Origin: Pigmentiphaga sp. NML080357
GTDB taxonomy: Bacteria; Pseudomonadota; Gammaproteobacteria; Burkholderiales; Burkholderiaceae_B
DNA: 64,000 nt
Direction of reading: 5' to 3'
Assembly (NCBI RefSeq): GCF_002188465.1
Contig: NZ_NINW01000046.1
Coordinates: 1-64,000, forward strand
Position 1 is the stretch's first letter. Every line of letters begins with the position of its first letter. Positions 27,972 to 38,100 of the stretch are shown here, piece after piece. A program made the position numbers and the translations under genes. The notes below the pieces were generated by a model, which saw only the letters and a list, made by a program, of their open reading frames with translations, was not told where the DNA came from and did not search any database.

Positions 27972-29723
27972 TCAGGCCGTCTCACTGAACTGCATCTTGT
28001 AGAGCGCGGCGTACAGCCCGCCGGCCGCCAGCAGATCCGAGTGCCCGCCTTGTTCCACGATACGGCCCTTGTCCAGCACGACAATGCGATCGGCATTCTG
28101 CACAGTCGACAACCGGTGGGCGATGACCAGGGTGGTGCGGCCTTTCATGAGCCGTTCCAGCGAAGCCTGCACCTGCCGCTCGGATTCGTTGTCCAGGGCC
28201 GAGGTGGCCTCGTCCAGGATCAGGATGGGCGCATCCTTGATCAGCGCGCGGGCAATGGCCAAGCGCTGCCGCTGTCCGCCCGATAGCCTGGCGGCGTTCT
28301 CCCCTACCCTGCTATGCATGCCTTGCGGCAGGGAATCGACGAACTCCAACAGATTCGCATCGGCCAGGGCCTGCCGAATGACCTGCTCGGAGGGTTCGCT
28401 GCGGGCGCCGTAGCTGACATTCGCAGCGATGGTCTCGTCGAACAGCACCACGTCCTGGCTGACCAGCGAAATCGCGTCGCGCAAGCTGGTCAATGTCAGC
28501 TCCTCGATCGGCACCCCGTCCACCCGTATCAAGCCCGAAGATGGCAGCGCAAAGCGCGGCAGCATCGATACCAAGGTCGTCTTGCCGCTCCCTGACCGGC
28601 CGATGAATGCCACTGTCTGCCCCGGCTCCACCTTGAACGAAATATCGGCCAAGGTATCCCGGGCAGCCTCGGGAAACCTATGCGACACGTTCTCGAACTC
28701 AATGCGGCCGCGCACCGGCTGGGCCAAGGTGCGCGTACCGGCATCCGGCTCGGGCATCTCGTCCACCAGGGCGAATACACTCTCGGCCGCCACCAGCATG
28801 CGTTGCATGGGGCTGGCGACATTGGCCAGTCGCTTGAGCGGATCCAGTATCTGCAGCATGGCCGTCACGAAAGCGGCGAAACCTCCTACCGTGATCTGGT
28901 TGGCACCCGATTGCCCCAGCGCGGTCGCTACCACGATGGCCAAGGCAACCGCGGAAATGGCTTGAGTGATGGGCGCCGACGCCGCCGTGGCCACGGCATT
29001 GCGCATGGCAAAACGGCGCAACCGGCCATTGACCTGGAGGAACCGGGCCTCTTCGTGCTCGTAGCCGCTGAACAACTTGATCACCCTCTGCCCATCAATG
29101 GCTTCGCTGACAATGCGGGTCAACTCGCCATTCATGGCGATGGTCTCGCGGTTGATCCTGCGGATGCGGCGGGAGATGGCCCGCATGATGAAGGTGGACA
29201 AGGGAAAAGCCACCAGCGCGATCAGCGTGAGCTGCCAGGACAGATACAACAGCACGCAAACCAGCGACACCACGATCAGCGTCTCGCGCACCAGCACGGT
29301 GATGACTTCGGTGGCCAACTGCATCACGCCCGCTGCATCCACCACGAAGCGGTTGAGCAACAACGACGACCCCATGCGCTTGAAATAGGTATCGGGCAGG
29401 CGCAACAGGCGATCGAACATTTCCCCGCGCAGGTCCGCCAGCACATGGTTGGCCGACCACGCCAGGAGGTAGTCACTCAGGAAGTTCAATACACCGCGGA
29501 CCAGGAAAATACCGACGATGGCCAGCGGGATCTTCCAGACATAGTCCGGATTCTGACCATTGAAACCGCCGTCCAGCAGCGGCTTCATCAGCATCGCCAG
29601 GACAGGCTGCGATGCCGCCACCCCTGTCAGGAACAACATGCCGAGCGCGAGCGCTTTCCAATACTTCAGGACCCGCGTATAGACGCGGCGCCACAAATCG
29701 GCTTTGACGGGATGGGAGTTCAC
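27972..29723 (-). CDS. msbA: Lipid A-core flippase MsbA (ABC transporter)
   Basis: 583 residues with fused membrane and ATPase domains. About six helices are followed by Walker A GRSGSGKTT near residue 380, signature LSGGQRQR, Walker B ILILDEATSALD and the H-loop VIAHRLSTV. It flips lipid A-core across the inner membrane. The reading frame extends to 30083, but that would overlap the divergent GT9 gene; the GTG at 29723 gives the normal MsbA length. It shares a 130-base promoter region with the divergent GT9 gene. Confidence 0.95.
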   Translation of the reverse strand: MNSHPVKADLWRRVYTRVLKYWKALALGMLFLTGVAASQPVLAMLMKPLLDGGFNGQNPDYVWKIPLAIVGIFLVRGVLNFLSDYLLAWSANHVLADLRGEMFDRLLRLPDTYFKRMGSSLLLNRFVVDAAGVMQLATEVITVLVRETLIVVSLVCVLLYLSWQLTLIALVAFPLSTFIMRAISRRIRRINRETIAMNGELTRIVSEAIDGQRVIKLFSGYEHEEARFLQVNGRLRRFAMRNAVATAASAPITQAISAVALAIVVATALGQSGANQITVGGFAAFVTAMLQILDPLKRLANVASPMQRMLVAAESVFALVDEMPEPDAGTRTLAQPVRGRIEFENVSHRFPEAARDTLADISFKVEPGQTVAFIGRSGSGKTTLVSMLPRFALPSSGLIRVDGVPIEELTLTSLRDAISLVSQDVVLFDETIAANVSYGARSEPSEQVIRQALADANLLEFVDSLPQGMHSRVGENAARLSGGQRQRLAIARALIKDAPILILDEATSALDNESERQVQASLERLMKGRTTLVIAHRLSTVQNADRIVVLDKGRIVEQGGHSDLLAAGGLYAALYKMQFSETA

Positions 29724-29852
29724 GAGGGAGTTTTCCGGAGCCAGACCGAATGCCGCTTCGACCTTCCCGCGGCGGCAGGCCCGCTTACAATACGAAGCTT
29801 CACATTGTACGCGCAGGCGGCCATCCGCCGGACTGCCCGCCCCTGCCTCTTG

Positions 29853-30818
29853 ATGCCACGCGCCGACTCCATCTACGTACGCCTGCCTAACTGGGTTGGC
29901 GATGCCTGCATGTGCCTGCCCGCCCTCGAGTTGCTGCGGCGGGAAGGCCACCCGCTGGTGCTTTGCGGACGCGCCTGGGCCCAGGACCTGTTCTCCGGCC
30001 TGACGGGCCATGATGGATTCATCGCGCTGGGCCGCTCGTTCGGCGAAATCAGGCAGACGCTGCGCCGCTCGCTGGCCGGTCACGGCTCGGTGCGTGGCCT
30101 GATATTCCCCAATTCACTGTCCAGCGCCGCACTGTTTCGCCTGGCCGGCATCCGATCCGCAGGCTATCGCGGCGATGGCCGGTCGCTGCTGCTGAGCTGG
30201 GCATTGCCCAAGCCGCATGGCCTGCACGAGGTGGAGGTGTTCTACCGGCTGGCCTACGAGACGCTACGGCGCTGGCACCCCGGTCCGGCCAGCCGGCCTC
30301 CGGAACCCGGCAAGCGCCTCGCGCTGCCCCTGACGGCGGCCCACCACGAACACGCCACGCAAACATTGGCGCAGGCAGGCATCACGGGCCCCTTCGTCCT
30401 GCTGGCGCCCATCGCCGCCGGGCTGCACCACGGCCGGCCCAAGGCATGGCCGGGGTTCGGCGCCTTGGCCGAGGCGCTCGGGCAACGCGGATGGACTTGC
30501 GCGATCTGTCCGCCCCCGCACGAGGTGGCCGTCTCGCGCGCGGCCGTCCCGTCCGCCACGGTACTGCCGCCGCTGTCCCTGGGTGCCTTTGCCGCCCTGA
30601 CCACGCACGCCGCCGCGGTGGTATGCAACGACTCGGGTACGTCGCATGTTGCCGCCGCCGCGGGCGCCCGCCAAGTCACCCTATTCGGCGTCACTCGCCG
30701 GGAGCGCACCGGCCCATGGTCGCCCGATGCAGTCTGCCTGGGCGCCGAGGGGCAATGGCCGGCCGTGCCCGAAGTCGTCGCCGCCGTCGAACGGCTGGCC
30801 CAAGGGGACACCGCATGA
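29853..30818 (+). CDS. GT9-family glycosyltransferase (WaaF-like heptosyltransferase)
   Basis: 321 residues. RADSIYVRLPNWVGDACMCLPAL is the WaaF-type start (PNWVGD), and VVCNDSGTSHVAAAAGARQVTLFG is the donor-site motif. It likely adds the second heptose or a related residue to the LPS inner core. The ATG at 29853 places these motifs at their usual distance from the N-terminus. It heads a three-gene coupled operon (ATGA overlaps at 30815 and 31990). Confidence 0.87.
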   Translation: MPRADSIYVRLPNWVGDACMCLPALELLRREGHPLVLCGRAWAQDLFSGLTGHDGFIALGRSFGEIRQTLRRSLAGHGSVRGLIFPNSLSSAALFRLAGIRSAGYRGDGRSLLLSWALPKPHGLHEVEVFYRLAYETLRRWHPGPASRPPEPGKRLALPLTAAHHEHATQTLAQAGITGPFVLLAPIAAGLHHGRPKAWPGFGALAEALGQRGWTCAICPPPHEVAVSRAAVPSATVLPPLSLGAFAALTTHAAAVVCNDSGTSHVAAAAGARQVTLFGVTRRERTGPWSPDAVCLGAEGQWPAVPEVVAAVERLAQGDTA

Positions 30819-31993
30819 GCCGCAGGACTGCCGCGAAGACACCGCGGATCCTGGTCGTCGCCCTGCGCTACCTGGGCGACGTGCTGCTGACCACCCCCCT
30901 GCCCCATGCGCTGCGCCAGCACTATCCTGGCTGCGAGGTCGACATGCTGGTGTTCAAGGGCACCGAAAGCATGTTGCAGAACAACCCGGACATCCGCCGG
31001 GTCTACACCATCCCCGAACGCCCGGCACGCGAGGAAATCCTTGCGCTCGCCCGCCAGCTCTGGCGCCGTTACGACCTCGCCGTGGTGCCGCAACCCGGCG
31101 ACAAACCCCACCTGTTCGGTTTCGTGGCGGCACCTCGGCGGATTGGACTGGTCTCGACCGAACGCAGCCATTCCTGGTGGAAAAGGCTGTTGCTGCGACA
31201 CGCTCTGTCGGTCGACGGGATCACCCATCGCGTTCGCGAAAACGAACGGGTAGTGCAGATGCTGGGCGTGCCGTCCGCCCGCACCGTCATCCCCCCGACG
31301 GGCCAGATAGCTCCTGAGGCGTGGGCGGAAAAACTCTCGCCGTACCTGCACGGCACCGCTCCTTTCGATCCACGCCAGCCTTTCGCGGTGATCCATCCCT
31401 CGCCACGCTGGCGCTACAAGCGATGGCATACGGCAGGTTGGGCCAGCCTCATGGGCGAATTGCGGCAGCAAGGCTTACGCCTACTGTTGAGCGGCGGTCC
31501 GGGCGAAGCGGAAAGCCGGTACCTGGACGAGATCCTGGCCGCGCTGGACGCCCCGACCCGCGCGGCCGTCATCCGCATCCAGGGCTGCCTGGGCCTGGGC
31601 GAACTGGCCGATCTCCTGCATCTGGCCCGGCTGTACGTGGGACCGGACACCGCCACGACCCATCTGGCCGCCGCCTGTGGCACTCCTACCCTGGCACTGT
31701 TCGGCCCAACCGAGCCCCGCCAATGGGGCCCCAGCCCGCCCGACGGGCTGGAGCCGCCCTGGGACCAGCGCGCATCCAGCCAAGTACGCGGCAACGTCGT
31801 CCTGCTGCAGGAACCCTTCCGCGCATGCGTGCCGTGCCAGCAGGAAGGCTGTGAGCGGCACCGCGAAAGCCACTCCGAATGCCTGGACCGCATGGCTCCG
31901 GAACGCGTATGCCAGGAAGCGGTCGCCATACTGCGCCGGCAACCCGGCGGCGGGGATGCTGTCCCTGCCCCACCAGCGGAAACCCAGCCATGA
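30815..31993 (+). CDS. GT9-family glycosyltransferase (RfaQ/WaaQ-like)
   Basis: 392 residues. ILVVALRYLGDVLLTTPLPHAL is the heptosyltransferase N-terminal motif; IHPSPRWRYKRW and LYVGPDTATTHLAAACGTPTLALFGPTEPRQWGP match WaaQ-type enzymes. A Cys-rich stretch near the end (RACVPCQQEGCERH) is seen in this subgroup. It would add a branch heptose to the LPS core. Overlaps both neighbours by four bases. Confidence 0.88.
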   Translation: MSRRTAAKTPRILVVALRYLGDVLLTTPLPHALRQHYPGCEVDMLVFKGTESMLQNNPDIRRVYTIPERPAREEILALARQLWRRYDLAVVPQPGDKPHLFGFVAAPRRIGLVSTERSHSWWKRLLLRHALSVDGITHRVRENERVVQMLGVPSARTVIPPTGQIAPEAWAEKLSPYLHGTAPFDPRQPFAVIHPSPRWRYKRWHTAGWASLMGELRQQGLRLLLSGGPGEAESRYLDEILAALDAPTRAAVIRIQGCLGLGELADLLHLARLYVGPDTATTHLAAACGTPTLALFGPTEPRQWGPSPPDGLEPPWDQRASSQVRGNVVLLQEPFRACVPCQQEGCERHRESHSECLDRMAPERVCQEAVAILRRQPGGGDAVPAPPAETQP

Positions 31994-33054
31994 AACTCGC
32001 TATCGCCTGCCACCGTTTCGGCTACGGCGGCGGCATGGAACGCTACACCATGGACCTGGTGCGTGGGCTGCATCGGCTGGGAGTGCGTCCCCTGGTCTTC
32101 GCCCGCGAATTCGACACGGCCATTCCCGAACATGCCTACGTGGAACCGGTACGGATCAACGTCCGGGCCCTGCCCTCGAAACTGCGCGATCACTATTTTT
32201 CGGCGCGGGTCCGCGCGCTCAAGGACAGCCACGGGGTGGACGTCCTGATCGGATGCAGCCGCACCGCCGCGTCCGACATCGCCATTTGCGGCGGCACGCA
32301 CCAGGGATTCCTCGCCCATGCCCAACGCTCGCCCAAATGGTCGGATCGCTGGCAGATCCGGCTCGAATCGCGCCACTACGCCCATGCCCGCAAGGTGGTC
32401 GCGCACTCCGGCTTCATGGCTCGAGAACTGGAACGGTATTACGACCTCCCCGCCGGCAAACTCCATGTCGCCTATCCGCCGGTCGACGCTACCCGATTCG
32501 TACCCGTGACACCCGAGCGCCGCCTCGAATTGCGGCGGGCGCTGGGCATCTCCGACGGGCAAGTCGCGTTCCTGTTCCCCTCCACCGGCCATGGCCGCAA
32601 GGGATACGAGCAACTCGCCTCGTTCTTCCAGGACACGGCGCTGCCGGTGTGCCTGCTCGTCGCCGGCCGGCCGGTCGACGCGCAGTCGCCCCGGATCCGC
32701 TACATCGGCTACCGGCAGGACATCGAGGACTGCTATCGCGCCGCCGATTTTACGATTCTGGCCTCGCGCTACGAACCCTTCGGCCTGGTCGGTCCGGAGT
32801 CCGTGCTATGCGGCACTCCGGCCGTGCTGCCGCGCGACACCGGCTGCGCCGAGGTGCTGTCGCGCGAGGCATGCGTCACGTTCGACCTGGATAGCCCGGC
32901 GTCGCTGGCTGACGCCATCGCCGGCTGCGTGGCACGGGTCCACGAGGGTCGCGCACGGCTATCGTCGCCGTCCGCCCACCTGTCCTATGCCACTGACGTC
33001 CTGGCCCATGCGCGCATCGTTCTCGACCTGGCCACCGCTCAGGCCGGCGGCTGA
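31990..33054 (+). CDS. GT4-family glycosyltransferase (WaaG-like), LPS core
   Basis: 354 residues. KLAIACHRFGYGGGMERYTMDLVRGL is the GT4 acceptor-domain start, and the donor motif is FTILASRYEPFGLVGPESVLCGTPAV with the E-x7-E pattern. Likely adds the first hexose to the heptose region of the core. The ATG at 31990 overlaps the upstream stop. Its 3' end overlaps the convergent GT25 gene by 16 bases. Confidence 0.9.
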   Translation: MKLAIACHRFGYGGGMERYTMDLVRGLHRLGVRPLVFAREFDTAIPEHAYVEPVRINVRALPSKLRDHYFSARVRALKDSHGVDVLIGCSRTAASDIAICGGTHQGFLAHAQRSPKWSDRWQIRLESRHYAHARKVVAHSGFMARELERYYDLPAGKLHVAYPPVDATRFVPVTPERRLELRRALGISDGQVAFLFPSTGHGRKGYEQLASFFQDTALPVCLLVAGRPVDAQSPRIRYIGYRQDIEDCYRAADFTILASRYEPFGLVGPESVLCGTPAVLPRDTGCAEVLSREACVTFDLDSPASLADAIAGCVARVHEGRARLSSPSAHLSYATDVLAHARIVLDLATAQAGG

Positions 33055-33824
33055 GATGGCGGACGCTGCCGTGCGACCCGCAGGAAGGGCCGCACCAGGA
33101 TCTGATGCAGGAAACGCTGATACAAATAGCGCTTGAGGTAATAGCCGATGCTGCGCCGGGATTTCTCGGCAGTGTCCAGGTCGACCCGCCCGCCCTCCAG
33201 GTACGAGGTCTGCGCGAGTTCGGTCAACCCTATGCAGCTGGGCACGACGGCCCGGACCCGAACGATGCCCCGGCGCTCGAATCCCGCCCAGAAATCGGCT
33301 GCGCTCCAGACCGGCTGCAAGGCCGCCAGCATGCGCTCGGCGGCTCCACGCGTCACGATGTAACCATGGGCAAGCCACCAATGTCCGTATCGCCTTACCA
33401 GATGCCTCTGGCCGTCCAGCGACTGGCGGCCCCAGCGCGTGTACTTGTCGACATGGGACAACAGCACCACCGTCGGGCTCGCCGGGTCCAGTACGCGCTC
33501 TAACTCCCGCAGGACTCGCGGCACGTCGACGCCCGGCGCGGCATCGTCCTCCAGCACCAGAGCCCGGTCGGCGCCTTCGTCCAGCATCCGCCGATAGACG
33601 GCCAGATGGCTCAGGGCGCAACCGAGCTCGCCACGCGACAGCGGCCGGTAATCGCGTGTAGCGGTAACCTCATCGTACAGGGCGGAGACAGCCTGCGCGT
33701 CAAGTTGCGCTCCATCCACGGCCTGGCAAAGCACGTAGGACAGCCCCAAACGATCCAACTGCGTCCCGATTTTCCGTCGACGCTCGGCGGCACGCTCGAG
33801 ATTGATGACGTATATCGGCATCAT
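33039..33824 (-). CDS. GT25-family LPS glycosyltransferase
   Basis: 261 residues. MPIYVINLERAAERRRKIG is the typical GT25 start, LSRGELGCALSHLAVYRRML and the acidic ALVLEDDA motif follow. This family adds galactose or other hexoses to LPS core (LgtB/LpsA type). Two consecutive Met codons start the protein; the first overlaps the ligase stop. The C-terminal 20 residues are basic, as if membrane-associated, and end inside the convergent GT4 gene. Confidence 0.9.
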   Translation of the reverse strand: MMPIYVINLERAAERRRKIGTQLDRLGLSYVLCQAVDGAQLDAQAVSALYDEVTATRDYRPLSRGELGCALSHLAVYRRMLDEGADRALVLEDDAAPGVDVPRVLRELERVLDPASPTVVLLSHVDKYTRWGRQSLDGQRHLVRRYGHWWLAHGYIVTRGAAERMLAALQPVWSAADFWAGFERRGIVRVRAVVPSCIGLTELAQTSYLEGGRVDLDTAEKSRRSIGYYLKRYLYQRFLHQILVRPFLRVARQRPPSQPPA

Positions 33825-35107
33825 GAGTGAACGGCCTCCTGGCTCATCGCGCCTCTCGGGGCCGGCTCCCGGCAAACGATGAATGCCACCAGCCACGCCA
33901 TGATCAGAACGTAGAAGGCATTGGTGATCGAAATACTGAACATGGCCTCGGTCAGCCCGAAAATGAAGAAACTCACAGCCGTGGTCAGTCCCATTGCCGC
34001 CGCACACGCAACACGAGGGTCCGCACGGCGCAACCTCCTGCCGAAGAAAACCGCGGGAGCCAGATAAAGCGTCAGTACCGCGATGAGACCGGGAACGCCG
34101 TAGGCGGCCATCGCATACAGAATATCGTTATGGGAATGGGCAAGCTCTGCGGCTTCTCGTGTGATCAGCCCCGCCTTGGCCTGTTCCCTGAGCGCATCTC
34201 TGAAATGCTCCCTTCCCACCCCGGTCCAGGGATGTTCTGCAAAAAGTCTCAGCGATGCGTGCCACACCTGGATGCGACCACCGCTCGAACTATCCAGCGT
34301 GTTCTTGCCGCCCGCCAGTGCCGCCACGCTTTCGGCCACCCGCTCCCGCACCATGTCGCTGGTACCCGCAATCGATACGCCGACGACCACCAGCGCGCTC
34401 AGCGCCATTACCCGCAGCTTGCGGGAACCATGACGATATGAGGCACATACGACACAGACCAGCACCGGGACGGCCAGCCAGCTACCGCGGGTCTGCCCCG
34501 AATACGCGACATACATGCCGGCCAACATCGCCAGCAGCTTCACCCCATGGATCGCATACTGCCGAGGCTCGTCCCATCCGATGGAGATGGCCGCCAGCGC
34601 CCCCATCAACAAAGCCAGGTTGGAAAAAGGGATGATGTTGTAGATTCCCACGTGGTCCGGTCGCATCTCGAGGGTGGCGAAATGAATCCACACCGCGGCA
34701 TAGCAAGCCGCCGCGGCACACCCCCAGGCCATCCACTCCAGTCGTTTCGCCCCCAGCCTGGTCAGGCCCCAGGCCAGCACGAACAGCAGGACGAAGCGTG
34801 TGAACAGGTAAGGAATGTTGATCGGCTGCCCGGCCACTGCCTGCTGGATGGCCACCGCCAGCGGCCACAGCAGAAATGCCAGGCTCAGGCCACCGGCGCT
34901 GCGCCAGTAAGTGCCCCAGCGCTCCCGGTCGCGTCCGGGCATGAGCAGGCATCCAAGCCCCCAACAAGCCAGCACGGTGAACAGCGCGTTGGAAACCGAC
35001 ATCTTCGGCAGCAGGAACACCGGGAACAGCGCCAGCAATACCGCGAGCAGCCCCTGCAGACCCGCGAACCCCATCGCCGAACGAACAGCCCTCGACAGAC
35101 CAACCAC
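33821..35107 (-). CDS. waaL: O-antigen ligase (WaaL family)
   Basis: 428 residues with about 10-12 membrane helices. The Wzy_C periplasmic loop between late helices contains GGRIQVWHASLRLFAEHPWTGVGREHF and AHSHNDILYAMAAYGVPG, the Arg and His motifs typical of ligases. It joins undecaprenyl-linked polymer to lipid A-core in the periplasm. It could also be a protein O-oligosaccharyltransferase, but the LPS context favours WaaL. Four bases separate it from dnaE upstream, and it overlaps the GT25 gene (ATGA). Confidence 0.85.
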   Translation of the reverse strand: MVGLSRAVRSAMGFAGLQGLLAVLLALFPVFLLPKMSVSNALFTVLACWGLGCLLMPGRDRERWGTYWRSAGGLSLAFLLWPLAVAIQQAVAGQPINIPYLFTRFVLLFVLAWGLTRLGAKRLEWMAWGCAAAACYAAVWIHFATLEMRPDHVGIYNIIPFSNLALLMGALAAISIGWDEPRQYAIHGVKLLAMLAGMYVAYSGQTRGSWLAVPVLVCVVCASYRHGSRKLRVMALSALVVVGVSIAGTSDMVRERVAESVAALAGGKNTLDSSSGGRIQVWHASLRLFAEHPWTGVGREHFRDALREQAKAGLITREAAELAHSHNDILYAMAAYGVPGLIAVLTLYLAPAVFFGRRLRRADPRVACAAAMGLTTAVSFFIFGLTEAMFSISITNAFYVLIMAWLVAFIVCREPAPRGAMSQEAVHS

Positions 35108-35111
35108 GCCG

Positions 35112-38100
35112 CTAGTACTCCAGCCCGACGTCGGCCGGCTGCCCCGTCAGCTTGCCCAGTTGCTGGATCAGCACGTCGGGCACCCGTACCCGCCAGTCCT
35201 CGCTCAGGCGCACCACGCACTTGGCATCGCCGCGGTTGTAGACGATCTCGACCGGCGTACCCGGGAAGCCGTTCTCGGGGTCGGCGCGATGCGGGTTGAG
35301 GACTTCACGCAGGGAGTCCGCGTGCGCGTTGCCGTTCAGGCGGATGGACAGCGCGCGGGCCTTGGCCTCGCGCGCCATCTGCAGGTCGAACAGTTCGTCG
35401 GCCACGATACGCATGCCGCCGGAGTACTCGTCGTTGCTGACCTTGCCGGAGACGATCAGCAACTGGTCTTCGCGCAGCCGGCTGCGGTGCCGCTCGTACA
35501 GCTCGTTGAACACCGAGATCTCGACCTGCGCCGTGCCATCGTCAAGCACGGCGAACACCATCTTCCCGCGCCGTGTCATCTGCGTGCGCACGGCCGACAG
35601 GATGCCCGCCATCCATTGCAGGTCGCGGCTGGGCTGCAGGTTGGACAGTGGGGTGCGCACGAACCGGCGGACTTCGGTGCGATAGGCGTCGAACAGGTGG
35701 CCGCTGAAGTAGAAACCCAGCGCGGTCTTTTCCTGGCCGAGGCGCTCGCGCTCGTCCCAGGGCTCGACATCGGCCAGCTCGCCCGCCAGGTCGGCGTGGT
35801 CGTCGCCGCCGAACAGCGACACCTGGCTGGCCGCGCGGGCGGCCTGTTCCGCGGCGTCCATCGCCGTGCCCAGGGTCGCCAGGACCGCGGCGCGGTTGGG
35901 CGACAGCGTGTCGAATGCGCCGGCCTTGATCAGGGCCTCGATGGCGCGGCGGTTCACCACGTGGCGATCGATGCGCCGGCAGAAATCGAACAGGTCGGTG
36001 AACGGCCCCTTCTCGGCCCGCGCGCGCAGGATTTCCTCGACCGCGCTCTGCCCGGTGCCCTTGACCGCCCCCAGCCCGTAGCGGATGGTGCGCGGCGGCT
36101 GCCCGCGCGCCGAATATTCGTCCAGCACCGGCTCGAAGCGGTAATTGGACAGGTTGATGTCGGGCGGCAGCACCTTGACCTTGTTGGCCACGGTATCGGC
36201 CCAGAAGATCTGTACCTTGTCGGTGTCGTCCATGTCGGACGACATGGTCGCGGCCATGAACTCGGCCGGATGGTGGGCCTTGAGCCAGGCGGTCTGGTAG
36301 GCGATGAGCGCGTACGCGGCGGTGTGCGACTTGTTGAAGCCGTATTCCGCGAACTTCTCCATCAGGTTGAACAGCGTGACCGCGATGTCCGGGTCGTAGC
36401 CCTTCTTCTCCGCGCCGGACTGGAAGATCTCGCGGTGCTTGGCCATTTCCTCGGGCTTTTTCTTGCCCATGGCCCGCCGCAGCATGTCGGCGCCGCCCAG
36501 CGTGTAGCCGCCGATGATCTGGGAGATCAGCATCACCTGTTCCTGGTAGACGATGACCCCGTACGTGCTCTTGAGGACCGGCTCCAGGTCGGGATGGAAG
36601 TATTCGGCCTTGGCGCGGCCGTGCTTGCGGTTGACGAAGTCGTCCACCATGCCCGAGCCCAGCGGGCCGGGGCGATAGAGCGCCAGCACGGCGATGATGT
36701 CTTCGAAGTTGCTGGGGCGCAGCTTCTTGAGCAGTTCCTTCATGCCGCGCGATTCCAGCTGGAACACGGCGGTGGTGTTGCCGTCGCTCAGCAGCTTGTA
36801 GGAATCGAGATCGTCCAGCGGCAGCGCCATGACGTCGAAATCGCGCATGCCCTCGTTGAACTCGCGCACGTAGCGCACGGCCCAGTCGAGAATGGTCAGG
36901 TTGCGCAGCCCCAGGAAGTCGAACTTCACCAGGCCCACGGCCTCGACGTCGTCCTTGTCGAACTGGGACACCGCGATGTGGCTTTGCCCGGGCTGGCAGT
37001 ACAGCGGGCAGAAATCGGTGAGCTTGCCCGGCGCGATCAGCACGCCTCCCGCATGCATGCCGATGTTCCGGGTCAGGCCCTCGAGCGGCTTGGCCAGGTC
37101 GATCAGCGCCCGGGCCTCCTCGTCGTTGTCATAGCGTTCCTTGAACGCGGGTTCTTCCTTGAGCGCGCGTTCGAGGTCCCACGGGTCGGCCGGCGAATGC
37201 GGGATGATCTTCGAGAGCCCGTCGCAGAACAGGTAAGGCAGGTCCAGCACGCGCCCGGCGTCGCGGATCACCGCCTTGGCGCCCAGGGTACCGAAGGTGG
37301 CGATCTGGCTCACGGCGTCGCGCCCGTATTTCTGCTTGACGTATTCGATGACCTTGTCGCGGTTGTCCTGGCAGAAGTCGATATCGAAGTCGGGCATCGA
37401 TACCCGTTCCGGGTTCAGGAAGCGCTCGAACAGCAAGTCGTAGCGGATCGGATCGATGTCGGTGATGCCCAGGCTGAACGCCACCAGCGAACCGGCGCCC
37501 GAACCCCGCCCCGGCCCCACGGGCACGCCGTTGTTCTTGCCCCAGTTGATGAAGTCCTGCACGATGAGGAAGTAACCAGGAAAGCCCATGTCGATGATGG
37601 TCTGGCATTCCTTGTCGAGCCGCTGGCTGTATTCCTCCCAGTGCGCCTGGCGTTCCTTCTCGTCCGGAAAGAGCTGCGCCATGCGCCGCTCCAGGCCCTC
37701 CCTGGACAGCTGCACCAGGTATTCGGCCAGCGTCACCCCTTCGGGCGTGGGGAAGTTGGGCAGCTTGGGATTGCCCAGCTCCAGCGTCAGGTTGCAGCGG
37801 GTGGCGATGGCCACGGTGTTGGCCAGCGCGGACGGCACGTCGGCAAAGCGCTCGGCCATTTCGTCGGAGGACAACAGATACTGTTCCTCCGTGTAGACGC
37901 GCTGGCGCCGGGGATTGGCCAGGATCTCGCCCTCGGCGATGCAGACGCGGGCCTCGTGCGCGCGGAAGTCGCCGCGCTCCAGGAACTGCACGGGATGCGT
38001 GGCGACCACCGGCGCTCCGCATTCGGCCGCCAGCCGCATCGCGGCCTGGACATAGGTTTCGTCGCCTTCGCGCCCGGCGCGCTGCAGCTCGATGTAGTAG

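Noticed and set aside
29724-30083. N-terminal extension of msbA by 120 residues
   Set aside because: The added part does not resemble MsbA, overlaps the divergent GT9 coding region, and the GTG at 29723 gives the normal length.
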